Notes: generated by a model from the letters alone, not told the origin. Shown: positions 1 through 9,033, counted from the stretch's first letter. The stretch: DNA of 64,000 nt from DASXAI01 sp963728985 (GCA_963728985.1 CAVSME010000001.1:186001-250000), one strand, 5' to 3'. A program made the numbers and translations.

Positions 1-368
1 AGGGTGCCGATCAGCAGAAGCCCGTGGGCGACCTCTCCGGTGGCGAGCGCAACCGCGTCCACCTGGCCAAGCTGCTGCGCACCGGCGGCAACGTGCTGCT
101 CCTCGACGAACCGACCAACGACCTCGACGTCGACACGCTCCGGGCCCTCGAAGACGGCCTCGACGCGTTCCCCGGCTGCGCCGTCGTGATCAGCCATGAC
201 CGCTGGTTCCTCGACCGGATCTGCACCCACGTGCTCGCCTTCGAGGGTGACAGCGCAGTGCGGTGGTTCGAGGGCAACTTCAGCGAGTACGAGGCGTACC
301 GGCACAAGGAGCTGGGCGCGGACGCCGATACCCCCCATCGCATCAAGTACAAGCCGCTCACCCGGTGA
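1..368 (+). CDS. ettA: EttA-type ABC-F ATPase, C-terminal end (partial)
   Basis: This is the last ~120 residues of an ABC-F protein whose 5' part lies outside the window; the frame reads from base 3. Visible parts are the signature LSGGERNRV, the Walker B stretch LLLDEPTNDLD and the H-loop VVISHDRWFLD, followed by the short tail HRIKYKPLTR typical of EttA rather than the longer tails of other ABC-F factors. EttA binds the ribosomal E site and gates translation elongation according to the ATP/ADP ratio. The stop overlaps the next start (GTGA). Assignment to EttA within ABC-F rests on the tail and is likely but not certain. Confidence 0.9.
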   Translation, partial: GADQQKPVGDLSGGERNRVHLAKLLRTGGNVLLLDEPTNDLDVDTLRALEDGLDAFPGCAVVISHDRWFLDRICTHVLAFEGDSAVRWFEGNFSEYEAYRHKELGADADTPHRIKYKPLTR

Positions 369-682
369 CGCCGCTGCGCGTGCTCCGCGTCGTCGTGATC
401 GTCCTGTGCGCCGGTGGGATCACAGGGATGATCGTGGCGTCGGTGGCCGGCAACAACAACGGCTGGGTGGTCACGTTCGGCCTCCTCACCGCGGTGTCGG
501 TGGTCGTCCTCATGGCGTTCTCGGCGGCCGCCAACCGGACGGCGGCGGGCAGCGGCGCCGTCGACGAGGAGCTGGCGGCGCAGGTCGAGGACCGCATCCG
601 GGACCTCGTCGAGACGGGAGCGGACGAGTCCGCCGTGCGCGACCTCGTGCGCGACGCCGTGCTGCTCGGGAGGCGCCGATGA
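365..682 (+). CDS. Small two-TM membrane protein
   Basis: A 105-residue protein. GTG at 365 is chosen because it overlaps the ettA stop (GTGA) and puts the first hydrophobic helix at the N-terminus; longer in-frame starts would run deep inside ettA. Two membrane helices are evident, about residues 7-28 and 33-56, followed by a charged, probably cytoplasmic helix rich in Glu, Asp and Arg. I do not recognise a family. The stop overlaps the cysQ start (ATGA), so translation of the three genes is probably coupled. Confidence 0.75.
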   Translation: MTPLRVLRVVVIVLCAGGITGMIVASVAGNNNGWVVTFGLLTAVSVVVLMAFSAAANRTAAGSGAVDEELAAQVEDRIRDLVETGADESAVRDLVRDAVLLGRRR

Positions 683-1425
683 CCGAGTCCGACCACGCCC
701 TGGCCGCCCGGCTGGCCACCGCCGCCGGGGAGGTGCTGGTGGCGCTGCGGGAGGAGCGGGCCGGCTACGCGCCGTACTGGCAGGTGATGGACGAAGGCGA
801 CGCCGCCGCCCACCACTTCCTCGTGCGGGAGCTGGCCGCCGCCCGGCCCGACGACGCCGTCTTGTCCGAGGAGGGGCTCGACAGCCGGGCCCGCCTGTCC
901 GCCGACCGGGTCTGGATCATCGATCCGCTCGACGGCACCAACGAGTTCGGCGAGCCCGGCCGGCCCGACTGGGCCGTGCACGTGGCCCTGGTGCGCGACG
1001 GGCGGCCCATCGCCGGCGCCGTCGCCCTGCCCGCCATAGGCCGCACGTTCGCCACCGAGCCGGCGCCGGTCCCGCCGCCGCCGCTCGACGGCCGCCGCCC
1101 GCGCGTCGTGATGAGCCGGAACCGGGCGCCCCACGCCAGCATCGTCGTCGCCCAGGCGCTGGGCGCCGACCTGCTGCGCCTCGGCTCGGCCGGGGCCAAG
1201 ACCATGGCCGTCGTGACCGGTGACGCCGACGTCTACGCCCACGCCGGTGGCATGTACGAGTGGGACTCGTGCGCCCCCGCGGCGGTAGCGGCGGCGGCCG
1301 GGTTGCACGTGAGCCGGATCGACGGTTCGCCGCTGCAGTACAACCGGCCCGATCCGTGGCTGCCCGATCTGTTGGTGTGCCGGGCCGAACTGGCCTCGGC
1401 CGTACTGGAGGCACTCTGGGGATGA
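679..1425 (+). CDS. cysQ: 3'(2'),5'-bisphosphate nucleotidase CysQ (inositol monophosphatase family)
   Basis: A 248-residue member of the Li-sensitive, Mg-dependent phosphatase superfamily. Metal ligands are visible: SEEG (Glu64/Glu65), the block IDPLDGTNEF (Asp82, Asp85) and the C-terminal YEWDSCAP block (Asp196). CysQ-type enzymes hydrolyse PAP made during sulfate assimilation, and some also act on inositol phosphates. The length fits actinobacterial CysQ. An ATGA overlap ties it to the membrane protein upstream. Substrate is inferred from family resemblance; a general inositol-phosphatase role cannot be excluded. Confidence 0.85.
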   Translation: MTESDHALAARLATAAGEVLVALREERAGYAPYWQVMDEGDAAAHHFLVRELAAARPDDAVLSEEGLDSRARLSADRVWIIDPLDGTNEFGEPGRPDWAVHVALVRDGRPIAGAVALPAIGRTFATEPAPVPPPPLDGRRPRVVMSRNRAPHASIVVAQALGADLLRLGSAGAKTMAVVTGDADVYAHAGGMYEWDSCAPAAVAAAAGLHVSRIDGSPLQYNRPDPWLPDLLVCRAELASAVLEALWG

Positions 1426-1449
1426 GCGAGCGAAGCGAGCGAATCAGGA
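1423..1449 (+). repeat. Short GAGCGA-type intergenic repeat
   Basis: Directly at the cysQ stop lies a run of GAGCGAGC/GAAGCGAGC units. Elements of this MSERSER-encoding type recur after genes in actinobacterial genomes. The rest of the 1426-1546 gap is GC-rich with no gene that I can support. Confidence 0.5.
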
Positions 1450-1546
1450 ACACGGCGCATCGCGTGCCGCGCAGCGGCGAGCGGCTCACTGGTGCCCCCC
1501 CGCCGGCACGCCGTGGAACCCGTGTTCTCGCCTGGATGGTGCACCA

Positions 1547-2359
1547 GTGAGCACCATCACCGTCGCAGTGGCCGACCGGATCGCCACCGTCACGATGGAC
1601 CGGCCCCATCGCCACAACGCGTGGACGGGCCGCATGCATGCCGAGTACCGCGAAGCGATGGCGGCGCTCGACGCCGACCCCGACGTCCGCTGCGTGGTCG
1701 TCACCGGGTCGGGCGATTCGTTCTGCGTGGGCGCCGACAGCCAGGCCCTCGCCGGCCACGCCGAGCGGGGCGGCTACGACCCCGGCCTGCCGGCCGAGCC
1801 GGCCACCCCCGGCTACGGCGTGCGGTCCGAGTGGGACCACGACTTCGCGTGGCACTTCGGCCTGCGGGTGCCCGTCATCGCCCGCGTCAACGGGGCCTGT
1901 GCCGGCGTCGGCCTCGTGCTCGCCTGCTACTGCGACCTGCGCGTCGCCCTCGGCGGGGCCAAGCTGACGACGGCGACACCGCAACTCGGCCTCCCGCCCG
2001 AGTACGGGTTGTCGTGGCTGCTGCCCCGCCTGATCGGGGCCACCCACGCCGCCGATCTGCTGCTCACGGGGCGCATCGTCACGGCCGACCAACCGGTGGT
2101 GGCCGGACTGTTCAACCGGGTGGTGGCCACGCCGGCCGAGCTCGACGAGGCCGTCGACGGCTACGCCCGGCGCTTCGCCGAGGCGGTGTCGCCGGTCGCC
2201 GTCACCACGGCCAAGCGCGAGCTCTGGGGCGACCTGCTGGAGACCGACGTCGGCCGGTCGGTCGAGCGCTCGCGCCAGCTCATCGACGAGCTCATGGGCA
2301 CGGCCGACTACCGCGAAGGCGTGGCCGCCCTGCGCGAGAAGCGCCCGCCGCGTTTCTAG
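1547..2359 (+). CDS. Enoyl-CoA hydratase/isomerase (crotonase family)
   Basis: A 270-residue crotonase. The oxyanion-hole segments are visible as SFCVGADS (about residues 58-65) and NGACAGVGL; the glutamate usual in hydratases sits in LGLPPEYG. The C-terminus KRPPRF is the classical family ending. It probably hydrates or isomerises an acyl-CoA in fatty acid, amino acid or xenobiotic degradation. GTG at 1547 gives the usual N-terminus. It converges with the CoA-transferase gene, overlapping its 3' end by 4 bp. Substrate unknown. Confidence 0.88.
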   Translation: MSTITVAVADRIATVTMDRPHRHNAWTGRMHAEYREAMAALDADPDVRCVVVTGSGDSFCVGADSQALAGHAERGGYDPGLPAEPATPGYGVRSEWDHDFAWHFGLRVPVIARVNGACAGVGLVLACYCDLRVALGGAKLTTATPQLGLPPEYGLSWLLPRLIGATHAADLLLTGRIVTADQPVVAGLFNRVVATPAELDEAVDGYARRFAEAVSPVAVTTAKRELWGDLLETDVGRSVERSRQLIDELMGTADYREGVAALREKRPPRF

Positions 2360-3522
2360 CGGCGCCTCTTCGGCGCCGACTCGAGCTCGGCGAGGACTTC
2401 GGCGGTGTGCTCGCCCGGGGCCGGCACCTTGCCCGCGATGTGGCCGTGGCCGTCGAAGTCGACCGGCGACGCCACCGCCCGGTAGGGCGCCTCCCCTTCC
2501 ACCTCCGGCATGTCGACAAACGCACCGGCGGCGATCGCCTGCGGGTCGTCGATGGCGTCGGCGATGGTGTTCACCGGCGCCCACCACACGTCGTGGGTGT
2601 CGAACACCTCCGCCCACTCGGCCCGCGTGCGGGTGACGAACACCTCGTCCAGCTCGGCCACCAAGGCTTCGCTGTTCTTGGCCCGGTCGGGCGAGTTGCC
2701 GAACCGCGGATCGTTTGCCAGGTCGGGGCGCTCGATGGCCTTCAGCAGTCCCGGCCAGTGCCGGTCCTGCTCCAGGCCGATGAGCCAGAACACGGCGCCG
2801 TCGCTGGCCCGGTAGCAGTTGAGCAGCGGGGCCGTGTGGCGCTCGCGCGGCCGGGTCGACTGGATGCGCCCGAAGCGGAGGTAGATGCCGAGGTCCCAAC
2901 CCATCAGGTACATGCCCGTACGCAGGAGCGAGGTCGACACCAGCCGGCCCTTGCCGGTCTTCTCCCGCTCGTAGAGCGCGCCCATGATGCCGGCGACGGT
3001 GGTGATGCCGGTGGCGTGGTCACCCACCGCGCTGCGCACGGCGATGGGCATCTGGCCGGGCGGGACGTGGGTGGCGGCCATCGACGAGCGGGCCCAGAAG
3101 GCGCCGATGTCATAGCCGGGCCGGTTGCGATCGGGGCCCTCCGTCCCGTAGCCGGTCACGCCGGCATACACGAGCCGGGGATGCTTCTCGAGCAGGGTGG
3201 CGTGGTCGAGGCCGAGCCGCTCGAGGGCGTCCATGCGCAGGTTGGTGATGAACACGTCGGCTGTCTCCAACAGTCGCGCCATCTGCTCGCGGCCCTCGTC
3301 GGAACGCAGGTCGAACACGACGGAGCGCTTGCCCCGGTTGTCGAGCTCGAACGGCGGCGCCGACGCCACGCTGACGCCGATGGCCTGGAACACCCGCCGC
3401 TGCGGGTCGCCGCCGGGGGGCTCGACCTTGATGACGTCGGCACCCCAGTCGGCCAGCACGCCGGCGGCAGAGGGGCCGGCCACCCACACGGCGAGCTCCA
3501 CCACACGTAGACCATCGAGCAT
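2356..3522 (-). CDS. CaiB/BaiF family (class III) CoA-transferase
   Basis: A 388-residue protein with the normal order of a class III CoA-transferase: N-terminal DGLRVVEL then ADVIKVEPPGGD, the asparagine motif DNRGKRS, GVTGYG, and the catalytic aspartate in VGDHATG (Asp168). Such enzymes move CoA between an acyl-CoA and a free acid through an aspartyl-acyl intermediate, often in bile acid, carnitine or aromatic acid catabolism. ATG at 3522 is preceded by a GGAGGA ribosome site; longer readings run antisense into the ABC1 gene. It starts 19 bp from that divergent gene. Substrate unknown. Confidence 0.88.
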   Translation of the reverse strand: MLDGLRVVELAVWVAGPSAAGVLADWGADVIKVEPPGGDPQRRVFQAIGVSVASAPPFELDNRGKRSVVFDLRSDEGREQMARLLETADVFITNLRMDALERLGLDHATLLEKHPRLVYAGVTGYGTEGPDRNRPGYDIGAFWARSSMAATHVPPGQMPIAVRSAVGDHATGITTVAGIMGALYEREKTGKGRLVSTSLLRTGMYLMGWDLGIYLRFGRIQSTRPRERHTAPLLNCYRASDGAVFWLIGLEQDRHWPGLLKAIERPDLANDPRFGNSPDRAKNSEALVAELDEVFVTRTRAEWAEVFDTHDVWWAPVNTIADAIDDPQAIAAGAFVDMPEVEGEAPYRAVASPVDFDGHGHIAGKVPAPGEHTAEVLAELESAPKRRR

Positions 3523-3541
3523 GGCGTCACCGTATCCTCCG

Positions 3542-5146
3542 ATGGTGGCTGACACGGAGGGCGGACCCGCCGACCTCACGTGGGGCGCGTTCTCCGACGC
3601 GCCACCGTGGGTGCTCGATCTCGACACGGTCGCGTGGCGCGCCGAGGTCCCAGCGCTCCGGGCCAAGGTGGCCGCCGAGCTGCCGGGCCTGACCTCGCCG
3701 GGCGGCGTGCCCCCCGGCGCCCGCTTCGTGCGGGTGACGGGCCGGCTGACCCGCGCCCTCGTCCCGTGGCTGGTGCGCAAGCGCCGGCACCGCTACCCCG
3801 ACGACGTAGCCCGGCGGGCCGACCTCTCCAAGCGCCTGCGCCAAGCGGCCGAGGATCTCGGGCCGACCTACATCAAGCTCGGCCAGATCATCTCCTCGGG
3901 CGAAGGGCTGTTCCCCGAGGAGCTGGTGAACCAGTTCAAGCTGCTACGCGATCAGGTGCCGGCCGAGAGGTTCGCCACAGTGCGCACCGTGGTGGAAGCC
4001 GATCTCGGCGCCACCCTCGAAGCCACGTTCGAGTGGTTCGACCGCCAGCCCCTGGCGGCGGCGTCGATCGCCCAGGTGCACGCGGCACGACTGCGCACGG
4101 GCGAGACGGTCGTCGTCAAGGTGCAGCGGCCGCAGGTGCAGGAGCTCGTGCGCTCCGACCTCCGGGCGATGGCATGGCTGGCGCCGCACCTCGTGGGCCG
4201 CATCCCCGTCGCCGCGCTGGCCAACCCACCGGCACTGGTGGAGCTGTTCGCCGAGACCATCAGCGAGGAGCTCGACTTCCGCCTGGAGGCCGACAACATG
4301 CTGGCCATCGCCTCGGTGCTGGCCGACCTGGGCCAGCGCGGCTACGTCGTACCTCGCCCCCACCCGCGCCTCGTGACCAGGCGGGTGCTCGTGATGGAGC
4401 GCCTCGACGGGTTCGCCTTCGACGACGTGGCCAGCATGCACGCCGCCGGCATCGACACCGAGGCGGTCGTGCGCACCGGCATGATCGCCTTCCTCGAAGG
4501 AGCGATGGTGCACGGCATCTTCCACGGGGACCTGCACGGCGGGAACCTGTTCGTGCTGCCCGACGGGCGGACCGCCCTGCTCGACTTCGGGATCGTGGGC
4601 CGCCTGTCAGGCCCCCGCCGGCTGGCGTTCCTGCGCCTCATGCTCGGCGCCACTACCAACGACGTGAGCAGCCAGCTGGAGGCGCTGCGGGACCTCGGCG
4701 CCCTCCCTACCGACGCCGATCTGAAGGCGGTGATCCGCGACCTCCGCCTCGACCAGCCGCCCGTCGACCCCACCACCCTGAGCGCCGACCAGATGGTCAA
4801 GGAGGTCCAGCGAGTGGTGAAGGCCCTGCTCGGCTACGGCGCCCGCATGCCCAAGGAGCTCATGCTGTTCGTCAAGAACCTGGTGTTCCTGGACGGCGCC
4901 ATCGCCACGCTGGCCCCGGACCTCGACCTGATCGGCGAGGTGGGCGCCATCTCGATCTACTTCGCCAACACCCACGGCGAGCGGCTCGGACGGGAGCTGG
5001 GCATCGATCACCGTCAAGTAGAGATCGACCTCGACGGCTTCAAGGCCGGTCTCGGGGTGGACGCGACCACCGAACGCCTCACCTACCGCCAGCTGCAGGA
5101 ACGTCGAGCGCTGATCAACCGGCGGATGCGGGAGCGCAGTTCCTGA
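3542..5146 (+). CDS. ABC1/UbiB (AarF) family atypical protein kinase
   Basis: A 534-residue UbiB-like protein. The diagnostic KLGQ motif (residues 112-115) occurs with the Ala-rich loop AAASIAQVH, the VVVKVQRP lysine strand, EELDFRLEADN, the catalytic loop FHGDLHGGNL and the DFG motif LLDFGIV. Family members support isoprenoid quinone or lipid biology in bacteria and mitochondria; an actinobacterium would use menaquinone. No obvious membrane helix is seen at the C-terminus. ATG 3542 was taken; GTG 3545 is equally possible. Confidence 0.87.
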   Translation: MVADTEGGPADLTWGAFSDAPPWVLDLDTVAWRAEVPALRAKVAAELPGLTSPGGVPPGARFVRVTGRLTRALVPWLVRKRRHRYPDDVARRADLSKRLRQAAEDLGPTYIKLGQIISSGEGLFPEELVNQFKLLRDQVPAERFATVRTVVEADLGATLEATFEWFDRQPLAAASIAQVHAARLRTGETVVVKVQRPQVQELVRSDLRAMAWLAPHLVGRIPVAALANPPALVELFAETISEELDFRLEADNMLAIASVLADLGQRGYVVPRPHPRLVTRRVLVMERLDGFAFDDVASMHAAGIDTEAVVRTGMIAFLEGAMVHGIFHGDLHGGNLFVLPDGRTALLDFGIVGRLSGPRRLAFLRLMLGATTNDVSSQLEALRDLGALPTDADLKAVIRDLRLDQPPVDPTTLSADQMVKEVQRVVKALLGYGARMPKELMLFVKNLVFLDGAIATLAPDLDLIGEVGAISIYFANTHGERLGRELGIDHRQVEIDLDGFKAGLGVDATTERLTYRQLQERRALINRRMRERSS

Positions 5147-5155
5147 CGGAGCGGC

Positions 5156-6374
5156 TCAGGCGCCGCCGGGCGAGGTCTCGACCGGCGGGTTGGAGCCCGG
5201 CGGAGGCGGCGGGACCTCGGTCGTCTCGGTCGTGTTGCCGCCGCCGACCGTTGTCGGCGTCGTGGGTGTCGTGGTGGTGGCGCCCGGCGTCGTCGTCGTG
5301 GTGGTCCCGCCCGGCACCGTGGTCGTCGTGGTGGGGGGCAGCGTGGTCGTCTCCTGGACCACCGGCGTCCCGATGGGCGTCGCCGTGGGCGGCGGCGTGG
5401 GCGTCGGGGAGGTGGCGGCCGTCGTCGTGGTCGGCGCGGCGGTCGTCGCCGTGGTCGGCGGCGCTACGGTGGCCGTCGGGACCGGGTCCGAGACGGGCGG
5501 AATCCGTGGCCGGCGTGCGCTGGCGGGTGCTGCGCGGCGGCCCGGTGCGGGACGGCAACGTCGGCTCCACCACCGTGTCCTCGGTGACGACCGGCGGCAG
5601 CGTGGGCGTCCCGGTGGCCGACGGTGCCGTGGCGGCGGAGGTGTCGGGCGACTTCACCGTGACCGGGTCCACGATGGTGGTGGCCGTGGTGGTGGGCGAC
5701 TCGGCGAAGGGGTTGCCACGCGTGATGGCCCCGCCGGCCACCGTCTTCACCTGCTCCGTGGCCGTGGTGAACAGGCGGTTGATCCCGAGCAGGCTGAGGC
5801 CGGCCAGCATGCCCACCATCGGCACCGCCAGGCGCCGGCGCAGGAGCTGGGCCCGCACCGCGGCAGCCTGCGTCCGCGACATGCCGATGACCCGAACCAG
5901 GCGCTCCTCGAGCTCCTCGTCGTCCAGATCGAGCGCCTCGGCGAGGGCCTCGAGGTCCTCCTGGCGCACCTTCACGTCCTGGTCGGGACGCAGCCCCCGC
6001 TGGCGCCGCACCATGCCGATGTAGGCACCGAGGACGGTGTCGTTGTCGAGCATCGTGCCGGGGAGCGCGACGGCCTGATCGCCCATGCGCATGATGCCCG
6101 TCGAGGGGTCGTAGGACACCGACGCCCGGCGGGGCAGGAGCTCGGTCAGGCGGATGCCGCAGGCGGCAGCGATGGCCTCCACCTCGTCGTCGGTGGGCAC
6201 GAGATCGCCCCGCTCCCAACGACGGATGGTGCGCAGCGGCAGGATCAGCGACGACGCCAGGTCACGGTCGGTGATGCCGGCGACGGCACGCGCGCGGGCC
6301 ACCAGCCACCCCACACGTGCCGCGGGCATCCCCGCGGTGTACGTGTACCGTGCATCGGTCACCTGGGCCTCCAC
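5156..6374 (-). CDS. HTH-domain single-pass membrane protein with Thr/Pro-rich tail (frameshifted)
   Basis: Residues ~16-80 form a Xre-like helix-turn-helix ending in CGIRLTELLP; a second helical stretch (~112-178) is followed by one membrane helix (~181-199) and a Thr/Ser/Pro-rich exterior. The frame entered at GTG 6374 turns into Asp/His/Arg-rich nonsense after about residue 285. Between roughly 5500 and 5570 the sensible reading moves by one base, into a frame that continues PVPTATVAPPTTATT and ends ETSPGGA at 5156. The design resembles RodZ-like cytoplasmic HTH, TM, exterior tail proteins. Function unknown; the break is probably a sequencing indel. Confidence 0.65.
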
Positions 6375-6463
6375 GAATCCTGGCCGCCGCCGCTAGTCAA
6401 CGGTGAGGACCCAGTTCCCGTCAATAGGTCGAATGAACTGTAGATGCCTGGAACGAGCGTGGT

Positions 6464-7123
6464 GTGCGACTGCTGATCGTTCGCTGTTCCGTCAGCTACG
6501 CGGGGCGACTGTCCGCCAACCTGCCCAGCGCCGTCCGTCTGATCATGGTCAAAGCCGACGGCTGCATCGCCATCCACGCTGATGGCGGTGCCTACAAGCC
6601 GCTGAACTGGATGAACGCCCCGAACACGGTACTCGAGGAACCGGGGCGCTGGACGGTCACCAACCCGAAGGGCGAGTGCCTCATCATCGAGCTCGAAGAT
6701 GTGCTGCTCGATGTGACCCACCCGCTCGGTGCCGACCCGGGGCTGTCCAAGGACGGTGTCGAGGCGAACCTGCAGGAGCTGCTGGCCGCCGCGCCCCACA
6801 CCATCGAAGACGGCCTCGTGCTCGTCCGGCGCGAGTACCCGACCGGCATCGGGCCGGTCGATCTCCTGTGCCGTGATCCGAGCGGCGCCGCCGTCGCCGT
6901 GGAGATCAAACGTCGAGGAGAGATGGACGGGGTCGAGCAGCTCGCCCGCTATGTCGAGCGACTCGATCTCGATGGCACCTTGAGGCCGGTACGAGGCATC
7001 TTCGTGGCCCAGGTGGTGCGACCACAGGCGCGCGTCCTCGCCGAGGCCCGCGGGATGCGGTGGGTCGAGGTCGACTACGACGAGCTCCGCGGTCTGAAGC
7101 CCGACGAGCTGCGTCTGTTCTGA
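6464..7123 (+). CDS. nucS: Mismatch-specific endonuclease NucS (EndoMS)
   Basis: A 219-residue NucS, close to the usual ~225. The N-terminal DNA-binding domain includes KADGCIAIHAD and YKPLNWM; the C-terminal RecB-like nuclease shows Asp133 (GPVDLLC), Glu147 and Lys149 (AVEIKR) and Gln159 (VEQLARY). The last residues, DELRLF, fit the C-terminal sliding-clamp-binding tail described for actinobacterial EndoMS. NucS cuts both strands at mismatches and replaces MutS/MutL in most actinobacteria. GTG 6464 gives the family N-terminus. It is divergent from the HTH gene across an 89-bp gap. Confidence 0.95.
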   Translation: MRLLIVRCSVSYAGRLSANLPSAVRLIMVKADGCIAIHADGGAYKPLNWMNAPNTVLEEPGRWTVTNPKGECLIIELEDVLLDVTHPLGADPGLSKDGVEANLQELLAAAPHTIEDGLVLVRREYPTGIGPVDLLCRDPSGAAVAVEIKRRGEMDGVEQLARYVERLDLDGTLRPVRGIFVAQVVRPQARVLAEARGMRWVEVDYDELRGLKPDELRLF

Positions 7124-7187
7124 GGTCACCAGAGATAGGACGTACGACCTAGGCCGTGATGACACGGATCCGCAAAGAAATCCGGAA

Positions 7188-8027
7188 TTAGTTGAACCGC
7201 ACCAGGCCCTGGTCGATGACGACGGTGCCGTCGCCGGTGGCGGTGTGGAACACGGCCTCCCCGTCGCCGGTGCGCCACATGGAGATGGTGAGGGCGTCAC
7301 CAGGCATGACGGGCGACGAGAACCGGGCTTCGATGTGGTGGAACCGGGCCGGGTCGCTGCCGGCCAGGGCGTGCAGGAGCGCCCGCCCGGTGAACCCGTA
7401 CGAGCACAGGCCGTGCAGGATCGGCCGCTCGAAGCCGCCCATGGCGGCGAACGCCGGATCGGTGTGGAGCGGGTTGCGATCGCCCGACAGCCGGTACACG
7501 AAGGCCTGGTCAGGGCTGGTCTGGTACGTGACCACGTGATCGGGGTCGCGTTCGGGCGGCACGTTGCGAGCGCCACCCGGACCGCGGTCGCCGCCCCAGC
7601 CACCCTCGCCCCGGATGAACGCCGAGAAGTAGGTGGTGAACAGCGGCGCACCCCCCGGATCCACGGCGTCGGTCTCGGTGGCCACCACGGCCGCCTTGCC
7701 CTTGTCGTAGATGCCGACGATCTTGCTGGTGACGGTGGCCGTGCCGTCGGGCGGGACCGGCTTGTGCAGCGTGACCCGCTGCTCGCCGTGCACGAGCATG
7801 GCCGGGTTGAACGTGCCGATGTTGCGCAGCACGCCGGCCCCGCTCGGGATCACGACCGGGAAGGTGGGAAAGACCTGCTGATCGACGCCGGCGGTGTTCT
7901 CCGTGGTGAACGCCAGCTCGCCGGCGCCGGCGCCGATGCCCACGGCGTAGAGCAGGGCGTCCTTGGAGGTCCAGCTGGTGGCGAAGGGCTCGCTGGTGGA
8001 CCCGACGGCGTCAGGGTTGATGGGCAC
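7188..8027 (-). CDS. MaoC-like enoyl-CoA hydratase (hydratase 2)
   Basis: A 279-residue double hot-dog protein. The hydratase-2 motif is present as YRLSGDRNPLHTDP with catalytic Asp183 and His188, followed by GFERPILHGLCSYG. It matches the R-specific 2-enoyl-CoA hydratase domain of peroxisomal multifunctional enzyme type 2 (HSD17B4). ATG 8027 follows a GGAGGC ribosome site. It lies 21 bp downstream of an SDR gene on the same strand, whose product resembles the dehydrogenase half of the same enzyme, so the pair probably performs hydration and 3R-hydroxyacyl-CoA oxidation in turn. Confidence 0.9.
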   Translation of the reverse strand: MPINPDAVGSTSEPFATSWTSKDALLYAVGIGAGAGELAFTTENTAGVDQQVFPTFPVVIPSGAGVLRNIGTFNPAMLVHGEQRVTLHKPVPPDGTATVTSKIVGIYDKGKAAVVATETDAVDPGGAPLFTTYFSAFIRGEGGWGGDRGPGGARNVPPERDPDHVVTYQTSPDQAFVYRLSGDRNPLHTDPAFAAMGGFERPILHGLCSYGFTGRALLHALAGSDPARFHHIEARFSSPVMPGDALTISMWRTGDGEAVFHTATGDGTVVIDQGLVRFN

Positions 8028-8048
8028 GGAGCCTCCTAGTCGGCGTGG

Positions 8049-8969
8049 TCAGGACTTCGGCTGGGGCCAGGTCCCCTCTTCGCCGTCCATGCCGGCGTTC
8101 TTGCGGGCCTTCGACAGCAGGTCAGCCACGGCCGGGCCGAGCGCCGCGGGATCCTCGATCGGCTGGGTGCGGGGGCCGCGGTGCCAGCCCTCGGCGATGG
8201 CCAGCACCTGACCGGAAGCCTCGAAGACCCGGCCGGTCACGCCGGCCGACTCGGTGGAGACCAGCCAGGTCACGATGGGAGCGATCCACCTCGGGGAGCG
8301 CATCTCCCGCTCCTCGTCGGTCTCCGGCGCCTGGCCGAGGCCCTCGGTCATGCGGGTCAGGGCGATGGGAGCCACGGCGTTCACGGTCACCCCGTACCGG
8401 GCCATCTCCAGCGACGCGATGTTCGTGAAGGCGGCGATGCCGGCCTTGGCGGCGCCGTAGTTGGTCTGGCCGGCGTTGCCGTAGATGCCCGACACCGAGG
8501 TGGTGTTGATGATGCGACCGTCGACCGTCTTGCCCGCCTTCACCTGCTCGCGCCAGTACGCCGCCGCCCAGCGGGAGGGGGCAAAGGTCCCCTTGAGGTG
8601 GACCTTGATGACGGCGTCCCACTCCTCCTCGGTCATGTTCGTCAGCATCCGATCGCGCAGGATGCCGGCGTTGTTGACCAGGGCGTGGAGGTCGCCGAAG
8701 GTCTCGACGGCGGTGTTGACGAGGCGCTGCGCGCCCTCCCACGACGAGATGTCGTCGCCGTTGGCCACCGCCTCGCCGCCCATGCCCTTGATCTCCTGCA
8801 CGACCTGCTCGGCCGGGCTGAGGTCGCCACCGCTGCCATCGACGTTGCCGCCGAGATCGTTCACGACGACCTTGGCGCCGTGCCTGGCCAGCGAGAGCGC
8901 GTGCTCGCGGCCGATGCCGCGGCCGGCGCCCGTCACGATGGCGATTCGTCCGTCGCAGAGTCCACTCAT
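8049..8969 (-). CDS. SDR-family (3R)-hydroxyacyl-CoA dehydrogenase, HSD17B4-like
   Basis: A 306-residue short-chain dehydrogenase. The cofactor motif TGAGRGIG spans residues 13-20, NNAG is at 99-102, and catalytic Tyr171/Lys175 sit in NYGAAKAG with a serine in TTSVSG. The stretch VNDLGGNVDGSG after the second strand is characteristic of the multifunctional enzyme type 2 dehydrogenase domain. ATG 8969 begins MSGLCDG, the normal family start; upstream in-frame extension would overlap the divergent flavoprotein gene. First gene of a two-gene unit with the MaoC hydratase. Confidence 0.9.
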   Translation of the reverse strand: MSGLCDGRIAIVTGAGRGIGREHALSLARHGAKVVVNDLGGNVDGSGGDLSPAEQVVQEIKGMGGEAVANGDDISSWEGAQRLVNTAVETFGDLHALVNNAGILRDRMLTNMTEEEWDAVIKVHLKGTFAPSRWAAAYWREQVKAGKTVDGRIINTTSVSGIYGNAGQTNYGAAKAGIAAFTNIASLEMARYGVTVNAVAPIALTRMTEGLGQAPETDEEREMRSPRWIAPIVTWLVSTESAGVTGRVFEASGQVLAIAEGWHRGPRTQPIEDPAALGPAVADLLSKARKNAGMDGEEGTWPQPKS

Positions 8970-9033
8970 GGCGGACCATCTTGCCCGGCCGCCGCCGCGG
9001 CGACGAAATGGCCGGTCAGTAACGTGGCTCCCC

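Noticed and set aside
917..2899. 660-codon minus-strand frame opposite cysQ and the crotonase
   Set aside because: It is antisense to well-supported genes, His/Arg/Gly-rich with no motifs, a typical high-GC shadow. The same applies to the long frames opposite the carboxylase, S9 peptidase and thiolase genes.
2356..3780. Longer N-terminus for the first CoA-transferase
   Set aside because: The extra 86 residues are antisense to the ABC1 kinase gene and unlike the family; ATG 3522 has a good ribosome site.
5115..5480. C-terminal His/Asp/Arg-rich part of the uninterrupted 419-codon frame of the HTH protein
   Set aside because: Low-complexity HDDHD text is the out-of-frame reading of Thr codons; the neighbouring frame gives a sensible Thr/Pro-rich tail.
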